Assembly: GCA_031002005.1 (NCBI GenBank)
Contig: JARYHS010008074.1
Coordinates: forward strand, 183,916,494-183,980,493
Reading direction: 5' to 3'
DNA: 64,000 bases
Origin: Vandiemenella viatica
Lineage: Eukaryota; Arthropoda; Insecta; Orthoptera; Morabidae
Numbering within the stretch: position 1 is the stretch's first letter; each line of letters begins with the position of its first letter. The notes below the pieces were generated by a model. It worked only from the letters and a program-made list of their open reading frames with translations, ran no database searches and was not told where the DNA came from. Positions 10,829 to 23,860 of the stretch are shown piece after piece. The translations under genes were made by a program, and so were the position numbers.

Positions 10829-12159
10829 CGAGGTATGTCTACAAAGTAAGTTCTGTTTGGTTATATAAAACAAATGTGTGCATATACAGAAAAAATATTT
10901 ACTGTACAAAAATCTACAACTGTTAAACTAAATTTCTACATAGCTTCCAAAATTTTGTAGGCATTTGTCATAGTGTGGCACAAGTTTTTTGTATGCCTTT
11001 TTCATAGAAGGTTGCTGCCTGCGTATTCAACCATGTGGTAACATGTTCTTTCAGCTTGTCATCATCATTGAAGTGTTGACCACCAAGGACAGATTTTAGA
11101 TGTAAAAAGAGATGAAAGTCACTAGGAGAGATGTCTGGGCTCTTCGGAGGATGATCAAACACGTCCCAGTGAAATTCCCATAAGAGTTGTTTGGTCACAT
11201 TCGCCATGTGAGGTCGGGCATTATCATGGAAAAACAACACCTTTTGACAGTAATCCTCGGTGCTTGTTCTGTATTGCACAGTGCAATTTCTTAATGGTCT
11301 CACAGTAACCATGTGCATTGATTGTTTGGCCTTGTGGTAAGAAATCAATCAGCAAAATGCCTTTTCCGTCCCAAAAAATGGTGCACGTGACTTTTTGAGG
11401 TGTCAAGATTTGCTTAGGCTTTACCTTCGTTGGGGATGAAGTGTGCCTCCATTCCATTTATTGCCGTTTTGTTTCAGGGGTGTCGTACGATACCCAAATT
11501 TCATTCCCTGTGACTATCCGAGAAAAAAAACCATCACCTTCATCATTGTAGCGTGTCAAAAACTGAAGTGCACTGCCCATCCTTTGTTTTTTGTGTTGTT
11601 CAGTAAGAATTTTGGGTACCCAATGTGAGCAAAGTTTTCAAGATTTCAGTTTTTCAGTAACAATTTCATGAGTTAGTGATTGCGAGATTTGCGGAACTTC
11701 CATAGCAAGGGTACTAAGTGTAAACTTACAGTTGTGCTTAATCTTCTCTTCAACTGTGTGAACCAGTTCATCAGTAACCACAGACGGGGGTCCGCTTCAT
11801 TCTTCATCGTGCACTTTATCACGTACTTCATTGAACAGTCTGACCCATCTTCTAACCATTGAATCACTCATAGCATTTTGTCCGTAAACCTCACAGATTT
11901 TCCAATGAATTTCCTTTGGTTTAACTTTCTTTGCATTTAGAAAACGAATCACAGATCTGATTTCACACACAGCGGCATTTTCAATTACGGCTCACATTAT
12001 AAAGAAGCACTATAAAGCACACGTTGGCAGCAGTGATCTGAAAATGGCGTACATGTCTTCTCCTTGAGTCAGAGTAACTGCCACGCATGCTCGGAACTGT
12101 GATCGTAGTGCTGCCATGGATAGAAATAGAAACGGAACTTACTTTGTGGACGACCCTCA
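10829..12159 (-). mobile_element. mariner transposon, full length, inactive
   Basis: A 1331-bp element with both ends visible. The left end is CGAGGTATGTCTACAAAGTA. The right end read inward on the minus strand is TGAGGGTCGTCCACAAAGTA. These ~30-bp terminal inverted repeats differ at a few positions, and each is flanked by TA (10827-10828 and 12160-12161), the mariner target duplication. The transposase is inside on the minus strand and is broken. The surrounding sequence on both sides is unrelated to mariner, so this is an intact insertion unit. Confidence 0.9.
10968..11990 (-). pseudogene. mariner transposase pseudogene (first copy)
   Basis: Minus-strand transposase in order: helix-turn-helix region with RFLNAKKVKPKEIHWKIC and VRRWVRLFNEVRDKVHDE, then IVTGNEIWVSYDTPETKRQ (first catalytic Asp of DD34D changed to N in this reading), FFHDNARPHMANVT (second Asp) and DVFDHPPKSPDISPSDFHLF (third Asp). 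These match mariner DDD motifs. At least two stops (near 11830 and 11460) and frame changes break it. The first catalytic position being G-N-E instead of G-D-E is a second inactivating change. In live copies this enzyme cuts and pastes the element at TA sites. Confidence 0.88.
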
Positions 12160-12164
12160 TATTT

Positions 12165-13190
12165 GAGATGCCTGAGGGAAGTCTGGTATCCAGAATGTTT
12201 TGTTTAGACCAATTCCCATTTCCAGTATTGGGAAGGGGTTTGGTTTCAGGGATACACTGATGGATTTTGACTATGAAACAATTACTGGGGTGACAAGAGT
12301 TGTAGAACCTATCGCGGACAAAAACAGGATGGTCTAAATTTTGGGAGTAACCTATGTCATTTGTTTTTATGGATAACTGTTTCACAATGAGGCCAAGATA
12401 ACTCTGGCAATGGAGTCAGATGATTTGGTGTATGAGGCATGAGCATAGTATGGGTGGCATAACTTATGGTGTGGTAGGTTTGAACAGTGTTAGGATTACA
12501 ACAATTGTAATGGTAGGGTGGACATTGCATGTTTTGCAATAAGCCCTGATATAAGGGAAGGAGGCATAGGATGGTTTAGGAGTATTAGAGAATTGTTATT
12601 TTTTAATTTAGGCACAGATCTGAACCTTATCGTAATTGCAAGTGGGCTTCTTTACAGCTTTAACTCAAAAAGATCACCCTCCTAACTTCGATTTTAGTGT
12701 AGGCCACATCCAGTGAAACCCCACCTATCAATGGTGTCCATATATAAGCACAGTCCACAATATAGAATTAATACCTTTCCCATGGAACACAGCTGTCTCA
12801 AAATTTACTCACCTCAAAGTACGGCTCAACTGTGGCTGTAGATAGGGACTCAGGACCTAATGAGCTCCATGCTCCTTCACCACTTCCTTAGATCACATCT
12901 CCTTCTATCAACACTATCTCTCTACCTCCACTGACATACAGTTCAAAATCACTTGGCAACTTTATGGATGTTATACTTATTCCTAGCATTATAGCTCAGT
13001 ATGTCAGCACTGGGACTGAAGTATTATAGATCTTCTGCTACAAAAGAGGGTAGTAAATGTGTGTTGTGCTGGCATTGAAAGGATACCAAGATTTCTAATC
13101 AGATTTACGCATGATGTCAGTGTTCAATTCCGCAATTACTTCGTAGGCACATTTTTGTGATCTAACTGTCTTATGCGTTTCCCCGAAATA
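12165..13190. other. unidentified repeat-like intronic DNA
   Basis: Sequence between two mariner elements. The part at 12170-12560 shows minus-strand Pro/His/Thr-rich frames without a motif I can name. It looks like the interrupted host of the mariner insertion, perhaps an older transposon. Nothing else is supported. Confidence 0.35.
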
Positions 13191-13200
13191 AGACATCTTA

Positions 13201-14285
13201 TGAGGGTTGAATGATAAACAATGCCTCCAAAGTCATAGCTCGGGACCGAATGGGAATATTTTAATAAAGCAAACACAGAAATAATCATAGAAAGTCTTGT
13301 TTAATTGCCAATATTCACTTTTCCACATAATCACCAGACGATTGGATAAATTTCTGCCAATGATGAACCAGTTTTCTGAAGCTATCTTGGAAGAAGTTAA
13401 CACTCCGTTTCCACAACCACAGTCTCACAGTTCTCTCAACGTCTTCATCAGAAGCATAATGATGTCCCCACAGATTTTCTTTCGTTATCGGGAACAGATG
13501 GAAGTCAGACAGTGCCAAATCTGGACTGTATGGAGGATGCCATATGGTGGTGAGATTCAGTATCTGAAGTTCTGCTGTAGTGGTACATGAATTGTGTGGT
13601 CTGGCATTGTCATGCTGCAGGAAAACATTTCCCCTTTCCTTTCGGACCCTTGTTAGCCGTCGTTTCAAAGTTTGCTGCATTGTGATGTAACACTCTGAAT
13701 TTATTGTCCCATGTTTAAGGACATCAACATGGATAACACCATCTGCATGCCAGAACACTGTTGCCATGATTTTTCTAGTTGAGGGCTGTATTTTTAATTT
13801 CTTTTTCTGGGGCAAGTCTTTGTCTCGATATTCCATAGACTGGCGTTTCATCTCCAGGTTGTAATGGTGTACCCATTTTTCGTCTCCTGTCACAATTGAA
13901 TGGAAAAAGGCATCACCTTCATTCCCATAACACGAGAGGAGTTCGTGGCAAATTTCAACTCTGTTCGCTTTCATTTCAGGTGTTAGTATCCAATGTACCT
14001 ATCGTGCACAGATCTTTTGATAGCCAAGCAAAGCAATAATGTGACCCACATGTTCTTGTGAAATGCCAATTTTGCTTTGCAATTTCTCTCTGAGTGATAC
14101 GACGATCGTCCTGAATCAATCTGTCAACTTTTTGCTTGTGAAACTCGGTGGTTGCTGTCACAGGACATCCAACTCTTTGTTTGTCATGCAGGTCAGATGT
14201 TCCCATCTCAACATATTTAAACTTACTTGCCCAGTGACGCACAGTAGTCATATCAACACAATCACCAGAAACAGCTAACCTGGAA
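13201..14285 (-). mobile_element. mariner transposon, second family, 5'-truncated
   Basis: The terminus TGAGGGTTGAATGATAAACA begins at 13201 after a TA and lies at the 3' end of a minus-strand mariner transposase. No matching inverted repeat is found beyond about 14285, and the transposase N-terminus is missing, so the 5' end has been lost. It differs from the 10.8-kb mariner in terminus and protein sequence, so the two are independent insertions only about 1 kb apart. Confidence 0.82.
13315..14251 (-). pseudogene. mariner transposase pseudogene (second copy)
   Basis: Two minus-strand frames, 13976-14251 and 13315-13974, are offset by one base. The first carries TVRHWASKFKYVEMGTSDLH and the second HTH helix (RRITQREIAKQ). 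The second has FHSIVTGDEKWVHHYNLEMK (first Asp), VFLQHDNARPH (second Asp) and WHPPYSPDLALSDFHLF (third Asp), so all three DD34D acids are kept in the 219-residue C-terminal part. The frameshift near 13975 and the missing N-terminus make it inactive. It is otherwise the best-preserved DNA-transposase remnant here. Confidence 0.9.
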
Positions 14286-14289
14286 TTCG

Positions 14290-16890
14290 CTAGAAGTGAT
14301 TTTAGATCACAAAAAAATCAAAATCCAGATGGCCAGAAGGGTATTTAATTCCCAGGTCCTCCAAAATACCAGCCTGGCCTGAGTGTTACTGCTCACCCAA
14401 CAGTCTCGGTTAATTCACTCACATTCCAACTGTCTCAAACATCACACATCAGCAGAAGGTCACCACTGTTGCCTCAATGCCAAGTTTAAAGCAGCAGATA
14501 ATGGAGGAAATCACTTAGCAGGCTGGCAGCAATTTTGGATGGTTCAAGTTGAGCTTAATCTGGGTTAGCTAGACACTCATACAACATGTTTGCATGTCAT
14601 GTCTTATTAAGTCTACATAGCAGCCCTAATATCCTTAGTGATTTTATACTTAAACAGTATACCATTCATCTCCTTCAGTTATCAATTTTAACATTTGTTT
14701 GAAGCAGCTTTCCTTCCTTCTATTCTCTTTGCCTGTTTCAGTTCACCTTAATATGTTCATCCCATATAAGACATAATTTGTTTTATATATGCCAGGCATA
14801 ACCTTCCTCAAATTTTTCAGCCTTTAATGGCACCTACCACTGTCATCATCAGGAAACTGTTATGCCACAGTAGATGAAGAATTAGAAGGTCTCTTAAGGA
14901 TGCAATTTGTTACCACAAACTGTGAAACAAAAACCTCACCCTGTTTTTCCAGCTGCTCTTTAGCAGTCTATGGTGGCACACAGTTTCTAAAGCATTAAGC
15001 CTCAAATTTTCCTCAATACACAATATAAATGCATCACATACATATAAATCAATGCACCAAATATAGTATAGGATTTCAACAGGATTTTACTAATATTTAA
15101 GTTAATGCATTTAGAAGTAATTAAGTTCTTCTTAGAATGTAGGCATTTTTGTTATGATTAATTTGGCACATTATGTAAAGTTTTACACTTTTTGAAGGCA
15201 TCATTTTTGAAGGAAAAAAATACACTTTTTTGTCTTTCTGCCTTCTCTGGTTGCTGTAAGGTAACCTAAAATTTTGTAACTTTATATCAAAACTTATTCA
15301 TAGAACAGCAATTCAAACAAATAACATTGCATATCACAGTTTAGAGATAGTTTCTTAAGTTGTTCAAGTGATATATCAAAGTAAAGAGTCACATAAAATC
15401 AGACCATAGTATTAATATCACTATTTTGGGAAAGAAAATGTTACATTCGTTAAATTCATTTTCAGAGCTACTTCAGACCCTAACTAGTAAAATGAGATTA
15501 GTAATCTTTTAGGTAGAAATTTTCCATGAAGAGATAGGAGACTTTTAAATTTGGAACTAGAATGACAAGTTTTATGTTGCAAGAACACTTTTAAAATAGT
15601 TGAGGCAAGAATTTTCAAGATAGTGAAACAGAGTATAGCTTAAAAGAAGCATGGTTTTTCATTACACACTATATTAAATTTTGAGAGAAGTAACTGAAGA
15701 TTAAAGGTTGGTTTTGAAGCAATTTGGGAAATTAATAACACACATGACAAAGGTAAACATGACTAGTTTGAAGAATATAAAGATATTCCGCAAAAGAAAC
15801 CTATTCAAAAGAAAGTACAATTCAATCTGAACATTTTGCAACAAGACTCATTAAAATGCATAAAGTATTTTGGTCATAATAAGGCAAAGTAAAATTCATC
15901 ACAGTTTCAAAAAGATTTCGGCACAATTTGGTATTTCCGGTTTTGTCACCTTGAGGAAGCTTTTCTTTTGGAAATTAATAATAAATTGGGGAGGTTATAT
16001 AGCAACTAAACAATAACACACATTATAGATAAAGTTACGTAGAATCTGTTAAAACAAGTTTCAGACCGGTAGATGCAATAGTTTAGGAGATATAGATTTT
16101 AGAAAAAATACCCATTTAAACTTTTGGAATTTCATATAGTTAGAAAATTGTGACATTGTTAATTTATACAGTGACAGTCGTATATAACAGTTTGGAAGTT
16201 ATTTCAGCTTGATAACTTAAACACAGTAGATGTAAGAGCAAATAATTTGGAAATTTTTGAAAATAATTTTTTATAGCTTCAAAAATTTTCATTAGGATTA
16301 ATTTTAACATTTAGAACCTCAGCTAACTACTGTAAAAATTTCAGAGCAATGGGAATTTATTTAGTGATTGAATGTTTTCAATGTTGCAATTGGAACGAGG
16401 AAGATTTTGTGTTCTCATGCTCAGGGAAGCACCTTTAAATAGAAGGGCCCAAGGCTAACTCGGGGCAGTTCATGAAAATCAGTTGGGCAGACACGATACC
16501 ACTCTGTTAAGTGTCTGGGCGCACAAGCTAGGCCGGCAGCAATAAGTGATACCATGATGCAGTGATTTCCAGCAGCCATCTTTAAAAAATTTCAGCTCAT
16601 GTGCAAAATAGTTGCAAAGCCTCATGTGACTATAAGCAGTTAGGTGTTAATGAGGTTGGCACAACTCAATTCGGTTAATAGTACTTGCAATCAATTTATT
16701 TTGGAAAAGGAATTCGGTTTGTGACTGTAAAATTTTCTGAAGAATGATGATTTAGTTTTTCAATAGCAGCAGTGACTTTGATTTTGACATACCTTTCCTG
16801 ATTGAAGTAATGCAATCCGGTGGCGACCGATCTTCAAGCACAAACTATTTATCCAAAGGCAACACATCATGGTTAGAGTTGAGATCTAAG
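14290..16890. other. intronic DNA, nothing firmly recognised
   Basis: About 2.6 kb. The 15200-16400 stretch is AT-rich with recurring short phrases such as 'ttaggagatatagatttt' but no periodicity I can demonstrate. A more GC-rich patch lies at 16440-16560. No exon borders or transposon motifs are supported. Confidence 0.4.
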
Positions 16891-16900
16891 CTGTTAAGTA

Positions 16901-17173
16901 CTAACCCACACAACAGTTTAATGTCTCACATTGTCCTACTCCACAAGTTTGTAAACTCAGACTCTTCCTCTTATAATTAATCTCCCAGTTACACAACCAA
17001 ACGTTGGCTCTTTGCACCTGCCTAGTACATAGCGTCATGTTTATTTTAAGTGTGTTGATTTTCAAACCACAATGGCTGCCGAGGATTTCCCCTATCATAT
17101 TCAGTAACAGTTCTAGGTCTTTTTTCGTCTCTGTGATGACAGCATTATCATCTACTAACAATAACATTTCCAT
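16901..17173 (-). pseudogene. LINE reverse transcriptase fragment
   Basis: Minus-strand frame with MEMLLLVDDNAVITETKKDL, followed by LELLLNMIGEILGSHCGLKIN. This is the [FY]-x-D-D catalytic block of non-LTR reverse transcriptases (here LVDD) and the helix/strand that follows (G-L-K-I-N). Family RTs continue with an N-x-x-K-T-K motif; here it is TLKINMTL. Only about 90 residues remain. Confidence 0.65.
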
Positions 17174-17539
17174 ATACTACTTAAGACTACTTGTATAAAT
17201 GAGGGAAGATAACTGTATAGCAGTTTATCTGCTTTCAATTGTGTTAATAAATTTATGTTGCTAAGCATCATCACTGATCTTATCACAAAGTTCTCAAACC
17301 CACATCATGGTTATCCTACCAGCACAGCTCCAAGCAGAAGCCCCAAGTTCAGCACACCTACAAATAGCTTCTGTTCAAAATATCAGCTCCACCTGGTCAT
17401 TATACAACAAGAATCAAATGACCACCAGTACCCCTGCTTAAAAACTTGTTCCCCCTGGAATCTTGGACCCCAAATCACACTGACCAATCCATATGGCCAT
17501 ATACAGTACTATCCCAGAGCACTACAAATAACAGCAAAG

Positions 17540-17930
17540 CTGCATGAATATAGTAGTGAAATATGAGACCCACATTTTGAGTGTCAGTACAGGAAATTGG
17601 AAGGGATTCAAAGGAGAGCAACTAGATTTGTTTGAAGAAATTACTGATAAACACAATCAGTAACTGCTATGATACAGGAGATGGCTTGGGATTCTTTTAA
17701 AGACAACAGGAGGATGAACAAAGTGCCAAGAGTATACATGGCACATACTGGAGATGATGCTTGTAAGTAGAAAAAATTAGGAATACCACATGGAAGGATA
17801 AAAATGACCATGACCATCAGATGTCACTTGATTTCAGGCATAATAGAGTTGGAAAATATTCTTTTGCAGCTAAAGGAGTCAGATTGAAATTAATTTACCA
17901 AAATAAATGATAGAAATAAAATAAAAAATC
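17540..17930 (+). mobile_element. LINE ORF2 C-terminal fragment with 3' tail
   Basis: The plus-strand sequence matches, phrase for phrase but with stops, the LINE C-terminal region at 48420-48795: 'RKLEGIQRRATRFV', then 'AMIQEMAWDSFKDNRRMNKV' and 'VYMAHTGDDACK'. In the family these residues follow the RT thumb and end the second ORF. It is 5'-truncated, as LINE copies usually are. Confidence 0.65.
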
Positions 17931-17949
17931 ATTAAAGGCAAAAGTGAGT

Positions 17950-19390
17950 GTTTGTAGAATATAATATAAAAAACAACAAACTGCAAACTAGAAATATTGG
18001 GAAATTCCAACTAGAGTATCCATTACAATTAAATTTAACTCCATTCCTTACACTCATGGCATCAGCCAGATTCTACACAAAAGAAGACAACTGAGAGCAA
18101 AAATTGGTTCCACCATTCTTTCTTGGCAGATCACTGTAACACATTTGGACTCCAGGTTTAAATAACTGGATTACAAACAATTAGAATCACACTGTAACCA
18201 TGTTGTGTGTTTGAATCTTCACATGGCTAACATCCATGTTGCAGCCTTTTCCCACTCAGAACGGAAGGAGGGGAAGTCAAAATAGTCTCATCACCACTGC
18301 TGCCCCCCCCCCCCCAAGAAGAAAAATTAAGTTGAATTCAGTACGCTTCGAAAAGTGAAGAACTGGCTCAGCAGCACTTTGCGACAGAAAGATTGACTGG
18401 ATTATGCCTGATGAATGTGCACGTAATTTCGTGAAAGAACGCCGGGAGATATTGAGAAACAAAGATATTGAAAAATTTTCCAAGAATCCGAGACGATTAA
18501 TGCTTACATAAACTATAACTGAGTTATGATCTTACTTTACTACATAGTAGGTCCTTAGATTAAGTGGTTGGATTACAATATTAATCAATAATAAAAATAG
18601 TTTCCTCAATAGGTTTGAGTTTCATTTTGTAAGAAATCGTCATGCTTCAGTTACCCACCCCACTTCCTTGAAACCAATATGAGTTGCTCCCCCCCCTTTC
18701 CCCCCAGCTCAAATCTTGCCCCCTCTAGCTCTGAACCTGGATATGCCCTTGCACATCACTATAATGAATTAATAATGCCAACTTTCTTTTCACAGCCAAC
18801 TGTCCATTCATCATGAAAGGAAAGTATCATGGTCCACAACTCATCAAAAATTCCAATCCCCACTCTGTTATTGTGGTGATCAGCCAACAATCTTGTCAGC
18901 AGCCATTTCTCAAAAACAACAAATTGACACTGTACTATCAAAGATAGTTTTTAACCATATTTGTATCCCACTTTAAAAATTCTCTGTATTACATGTGTTA
19001 ATATGTCACAGATTAACTAAACACACAGATAACCAATCTTATCCAATAGCTCCCAACTCAGACACAACAAGTACATTAGACCAATACCTAGAGCATTTCA
19101 TACCAGGTTTTTGTGTGCACCAGTAATTGAAGCATTCGGTTTTCTTTGAACATTCATTATGAATATTTAGCTCTTGTATTTCTAGCCATTCAAGTGTAAC
19201 TTTACATAATATTGTTTAAGTTGTTGTTCTGAACAGAAATTTAAAAATGAAATAAAATGTGGTTATGATTCACACACACATATTTATAAAATGGATCTGG
19301 AATAATTAGTTTGTCAGCTAGCCACAGCTAAGTAACATATGAAAATTAAAGATGTTTGGTACTTTAGAAACTAATACATATACATTAGAT
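17950..19390. other. intronic DNA with poly-C tracts
   Basis: Contains C-rich runs near 18303-18316 and 18688-18706 in phrases ('ctctgaacctggatatgcccttg') that look like a shared transposon end, but I cannot assign a family. No gene is supported. Confidence 0.35.
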
Positions 19391-19398
19391 ATACTTAC

Positions 19399-19430
19399 AG
19401 GTTCTGGTGCTCGAGATTTGTTAAAGCTTT
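19399..19430 (-). CDS. candidate host exon (32 bp), possibly alternative
   Basis: Minus-strand stretch with a strong donor (CCT then gtaagtat) and an acceptor preceded by a branch-point-like tgctaat and pyrimidine-rich ccctatcctag. Read from phase 1 it gives ESFNKSRAPEP and leaves in phase 0, which is the entry phase of the 10241-10319 exon. The 26703-26729 microexon could precede it only in its alternative frame (T-S-T-Q-A-T-C-E, phase 1/1), and that does not connect to the 36603-36724 exon without another exon. It may be an alternative exon, or the path may include an exon I missed. Confidence 0.4.
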
Positions 19431-19639
19431 CTAGGATAGGGCTATTAGCACTACTTCAAATATTAATATGGGTACAAAATAATGGAAATCTACCTCATCT
19501 GTAACTTCATGCCATCTTCCAGTGTCAGTCTGTTCAACCTGGATGCAGGGACAAAAAACAGCATAAAGACCACAATGCAGGGATGTTCATTGTTACATAA
19601 CAATAGTAGACATCCTTTGGTACCACAATGTTCATTTTT

Positions 19640-22130
19640 TTTCTTTTTTTTTTTTTTTTGCATACATTTTTCAGAAAAGGACTGTTACAGGTCTAATACT
19701 TTAGAAAAAAGTGTTCCTATTTATGCTTAGAAATCCATGATGTGTGAGAACACACTTATAAAAATAATGAAAGACATTTTCTTACTGGCAGCATCAAAAT
19801 TTACCCATAATGTCAATGATATTTGTTAACTTCTGATGAAAGGGGGGAAGAGGAATGTAATATCTACTTAGGACTGATTTCTCAATTACTTGGCAGGGTA
19901 TATATTCCTGCAAAAGGGATTTTCTATGTCATTTCTGCCAACTGAAGAAAAATCACTATTATTTATTAAGAATTATCATATAAGTAAAACAAAATCAGAA
20001 ATTTGTTGTATGTCAAAATGACTCACTTTAAACAATTCATGATGCATTATTTTACTATTTTCTTAGATTTAATTTCGAATATTAGATATAACACCTGGTT
20101 AGAATATTGTGATACCAAAGTGATTGTTGTATCAGAACTTTATTAGTTCTAATACAACTATTTATGGTGTCCCAAACACAAGGCAAATAAATGGAAACAA
20201 ATTTCAAAAACTTCTAAGTACACCTACGATATGAGAAGTGTTTTAGTAAATTAAAAATGTAGACCTAATTAAGGAGAAGAAATGGAAAAGTGAACTGGGC
20301 ATAACAGGTGCTACTGAATGTTCAATGCCAGATCTATGGGTAAAGTAGTGCAACTTCAGGGGGTTAGCAAAATCAAATCATGTTTGAAGGAGTGGCAATC
20401 TCAAGATTTTGCCCTAGTTCAGAATATTCATAGACCCATCCCTGGGAAAATTACAGACATGGAGTTAGTGAGAATGTCAATTAAAACCTTTCAACTAAGG
20501 GATATTTCGCAGTTTCCTGGAAGGAAACTAAAAGAGGAAGACAAAAATGTGAATTTTTTCCAGCCATGAAGACTGGAAGAACATATCAATGAGTGTTTGA
20601 ATATGGTAAGAGGAGAAAAATATGCTAGCACATCTCAATTATGCCAACTGGTACAAAAAAAAAAAAAGAGCAGACACAGAATTAAGGCTTTTGAAATTGT
20701 TCAAAGAATGTAACAAAAATGCAATTATTTATTTATATAGGAATACATCAGCATACAATATCAAATAAATAAATGTGACAAAATCCATAATTTATATAAG
20801 GAAAGTAAACCCAACACACACTGCAGATTAAAACGGCAAACAAATGCACTTCATATTATTTCAATATAAATCATATCTACACATAGAAGTGAGACATACA
20901 ACAAGGGGATTATATGTGTACACATCGAGACTCACTACATGACAGAAGCCAGAGATCAACATGATGGGAAGGGTGGTAGTGACATTATTGGGAGAAGAAG
21001 TAGACAATAAAAAATTATGGAAAAGTATATTCTCTAGAGAAAGCTGTTTCAGTTTATAACTGGCGTCTTGGCATATTGCTTGATTAAGCCATTAGAATGC
21101 AGAATAAAAAATACAGTGGTGAACAGAAATCACTCTGAATCTTAGGATTTGCTAGATGCAATTTATTATAATATAATAGAAATTTCAATTAAAAAAATCT
21201 TCAAACAGAACCATCTACAAACAAACAAAAATTCATATGTGGTACAGAAAGTTTATGGAAGATAGCTGCATATGAGCTCCAACACGAACTACCTGGCCAG
21301 GACCATTTGCTGAGACCATTAATCCTTCATGTTCACAAGAATACTTCAGATGTCAACCTGTCCTACAAGTCAGATTTGCAGTTGTTACAGTCAGTTATCT
21401 GGCATATTGTATGCAAATGTTTTTATGTAAAACCATATGGATGAATGATGACAGCACCTTACATATATCTGGCAAGGTAACAGACATAATGCAAGTATTT
21501 GGTGCTCAGAAATCCTTATTAACAGTGCAACACACCCATGATTCCTCTAAATTAATTTTTTTTTTTTTTTTTTTTTGCATTTTTATGCCAAAAATGTGTA
21601 GTCTGCACAATAAATGTATGGAATCCCAAAAGACTTATGAATCATCCTATATAATATATAAATATATATAATAAATATAACCACATAATCATGAAGTTGT
21701 TCACATGTAATTTACTTGAATAACAGTTAAAAGGATATAAATACAGGAATTACAAATTATAATAAGGAAATGAACCACCGCTGACCTTATATGATGGTTG
21801 TGTGGCATGAACACACATAACAAACATGAACACAAAATCTATTGAAAGTATTGAGTTTAAACTCTTTAATAACAAGTAGAAAATTGTAGAAGGTGGGTTC
21901 TATAGGATACTACCTCACATAGTGACTGTTGACTAAGGAACATGGCCACTGGAGGTGATAAATTTCAGCAGAGGGCTAGGAGAGGGGGCAATGCTATGAA
22001 TTTAATTCCTGAGCATACAAAATATTAAAACTAATCATGGGTGGGCAAAAAGAGCAGGTATTAAAATAATGTAAAATCTTAATACTTAAATATAAATAAA
22101 TAAAAGTGAATATTAAACCAAAAAAGTTAT
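19640..22130. other. intronic DNA with homopolymers and short tandem repeats
   Basis: Poly-T runs near 19637-19660 and 21559-21577 and an AT-dinucleotide-rich stretch near 21650-21680. The plus-strand frame at 20318-20569 begins FNARSMGKVVQLQG, faintly like a LINE endonuclease start (N-x-R-S-M), but is too short to call. A phrase at 21770-21840 ('gaaccaccgctgacc...') recurs at 51850 and 55370 and belongs to Penelope-like element ends. Confidence 0.35.
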
Positions 22131-22164
22131 ATGAAGTCAAATATCACCTCTGGTTAATGGTAGT

Positions 22165-23300
22165 TCAAATTAGGTAATGGAGGCAGAAGAAAGGAGAAGA
22201 CAGAGAGAAGGCCAAACAATGAATGGATATTAATTTAAATTGAGACCAGTTGGTTGCCTTGGTGCCCAGTTTGTATCTGTAAGCAAGCTCACACATTCTG
22301 AGTTTGGAGAATCTTCTGCTGTTTGGGAAGAATCTGACAGCATTGACTAAGAAGCAAAAATTAAAATTATTACTGTCATGAGAGACAACATTGAAATCTA
22401 CTGTGTGTTTTGGAATGTGGCTGAATACTGTCTGTTGGTGGCAATTCATTCTTATGGCTAATGGATGGGTGGTCAAACCTATGTAGGAATTCGAGTAGTG
22501 GTTGCAGGCTATCTGGTATGTTACAGGTAAGATTTCACAGGTGGCATGTCCTATGATTGGGAAGCTTTCACCAGTGACAGTATTGGTGAAAATGGTAGAG
22601 TAATGGTGTAAGTTGCACATCTTGCAGTAGGGCCTATTCCCATGCAAAATGTTTATACATACAAAGGTGGGATATGGAAAATAAACCAATAGGAAACAAT
22701 GGACACAAAAATATGAACATGAATAATGTAATATTTCAATTTTGAACCTTATTGTAGATGGTAGATGAGACACTTGGCAAGGAGACAGATGTGTTCACAT
22801 GAATCCCTCTAAAGGAATAGGAAAATGTGGGAAACAAAGTAGTATGGCAAGGGTGGTAACAGAGGAGCGTGAGAAAATACAGAATCTATAATACCGGGGA
22901 AATATTAAAAAAAAAAAATTGTTGGGTCTTCTGGCAAGGTATAATCAGAGGCTGAGACCAGGAGGAGGCCAGGTATGAAGCACATGTTAGTAACATTTGC
23001 AGAGTTGAGAAGGGGTTGTAATTTCAGGGAAGACTGATAGCTCCAATTGTATAACAGTTGTCTAACTTGTTTACACGGTGGAAACTGGCATGAGCTGCCA
23101 CTGGACGGTCTAGATTGCTGGGGTGAACTGTATACCAGTGGCCATTTATTCCAATATCATGGAGGCAGGTGAGTTGATATACAAGATGTGTTGCAGTGCA
23201 AGTGATATGTTATAATAATAGGAAACATTTTCCCTGTGACTGGAGTGAAGAAGGTGGTGGTTGCTAACATGCAAATGGCTACCATGTAAAACTTGCAAGT
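22165..23300 (-). pseudogene. Penelope-like element GIY-YIG endonuclease region
   Basis: Minus-strand frame 22165-22773 contains a Cys cluster (GNRPYCKMCNLHHYSTIF), then TGESFPIIGHATCEILPVTYQ, IACNHYSNSYIGLTTHPLAIR (the Y-I-G-x-T ... R core of GIY-YIG endonucleases) and FPNSRRFSKLRMCELAYRYK. This is the C-terminal endonuclease of Penelope-like retroelements, which nicks target DNA. A related, more decayed block lies at 22990-23300 in the same orientation. The copy lacks RT here. The RT piece at 25300-25980 may belong to the same insertion, now split by other repeats. Confidence 0.75.
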
Positions 23301-23860
23301 TTCACAGTGGGATCTGTTGCAAGGAAATAATTCGTGTGGTAGTTTAGAAGACTTACAAAATGATTATTTGCATACCAAGATGATCTATTTACAGTTTCAG
23401 ACTATAAATACACAACCAGAAATGATAAAGGTGGGACAATTTTAAAGTCTTTAACACAGCAAATAAATAAAATAGGCATAAACTCCATAATAAAAGACTC
23501 AAAGTCAAAATAAAACTGATATCCTAATAAAATTTGGAAACTAAAAGTTGTAAAACTAAATTGAGAAACAGCCACTAACATTTTCACTAAGAAAACAGGA
23601 AGAGATAAAGATATTGTGGTAATGTTTTATAGTCTTAAATTGCTCTATCATCTTTAATAAAATTTCGAAGTTTATTCACCATGCACTCATCATGATGTAA
23701 GCATGGAGCCAGCAGACAATAGAAAACAAACAATGAGAAGGCGGTCATAAACTAAATTTAACTATGGCAATATGTTGCCAGCACATCTTCATAAAAATTA
23801 GAGCCTGTAAATAAACCCTAAGTATGTTACAAAATCCTCTCGGGTGTCCAGCTGGATAGT

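Noticed and set aside
15200..16400. Second satellite array like the one at 46.6 kb
   Set aside because: Recurring phrases are short and not evenly spaced; no period could be shown.
20318..20569. Plus-strand 83-residue frame (FNARSMGKVVQLQG...) as LINE endonuclease start
   Set aside because: Only the first few residues resemble the motif, and the rest does not continue as an endonuclease.
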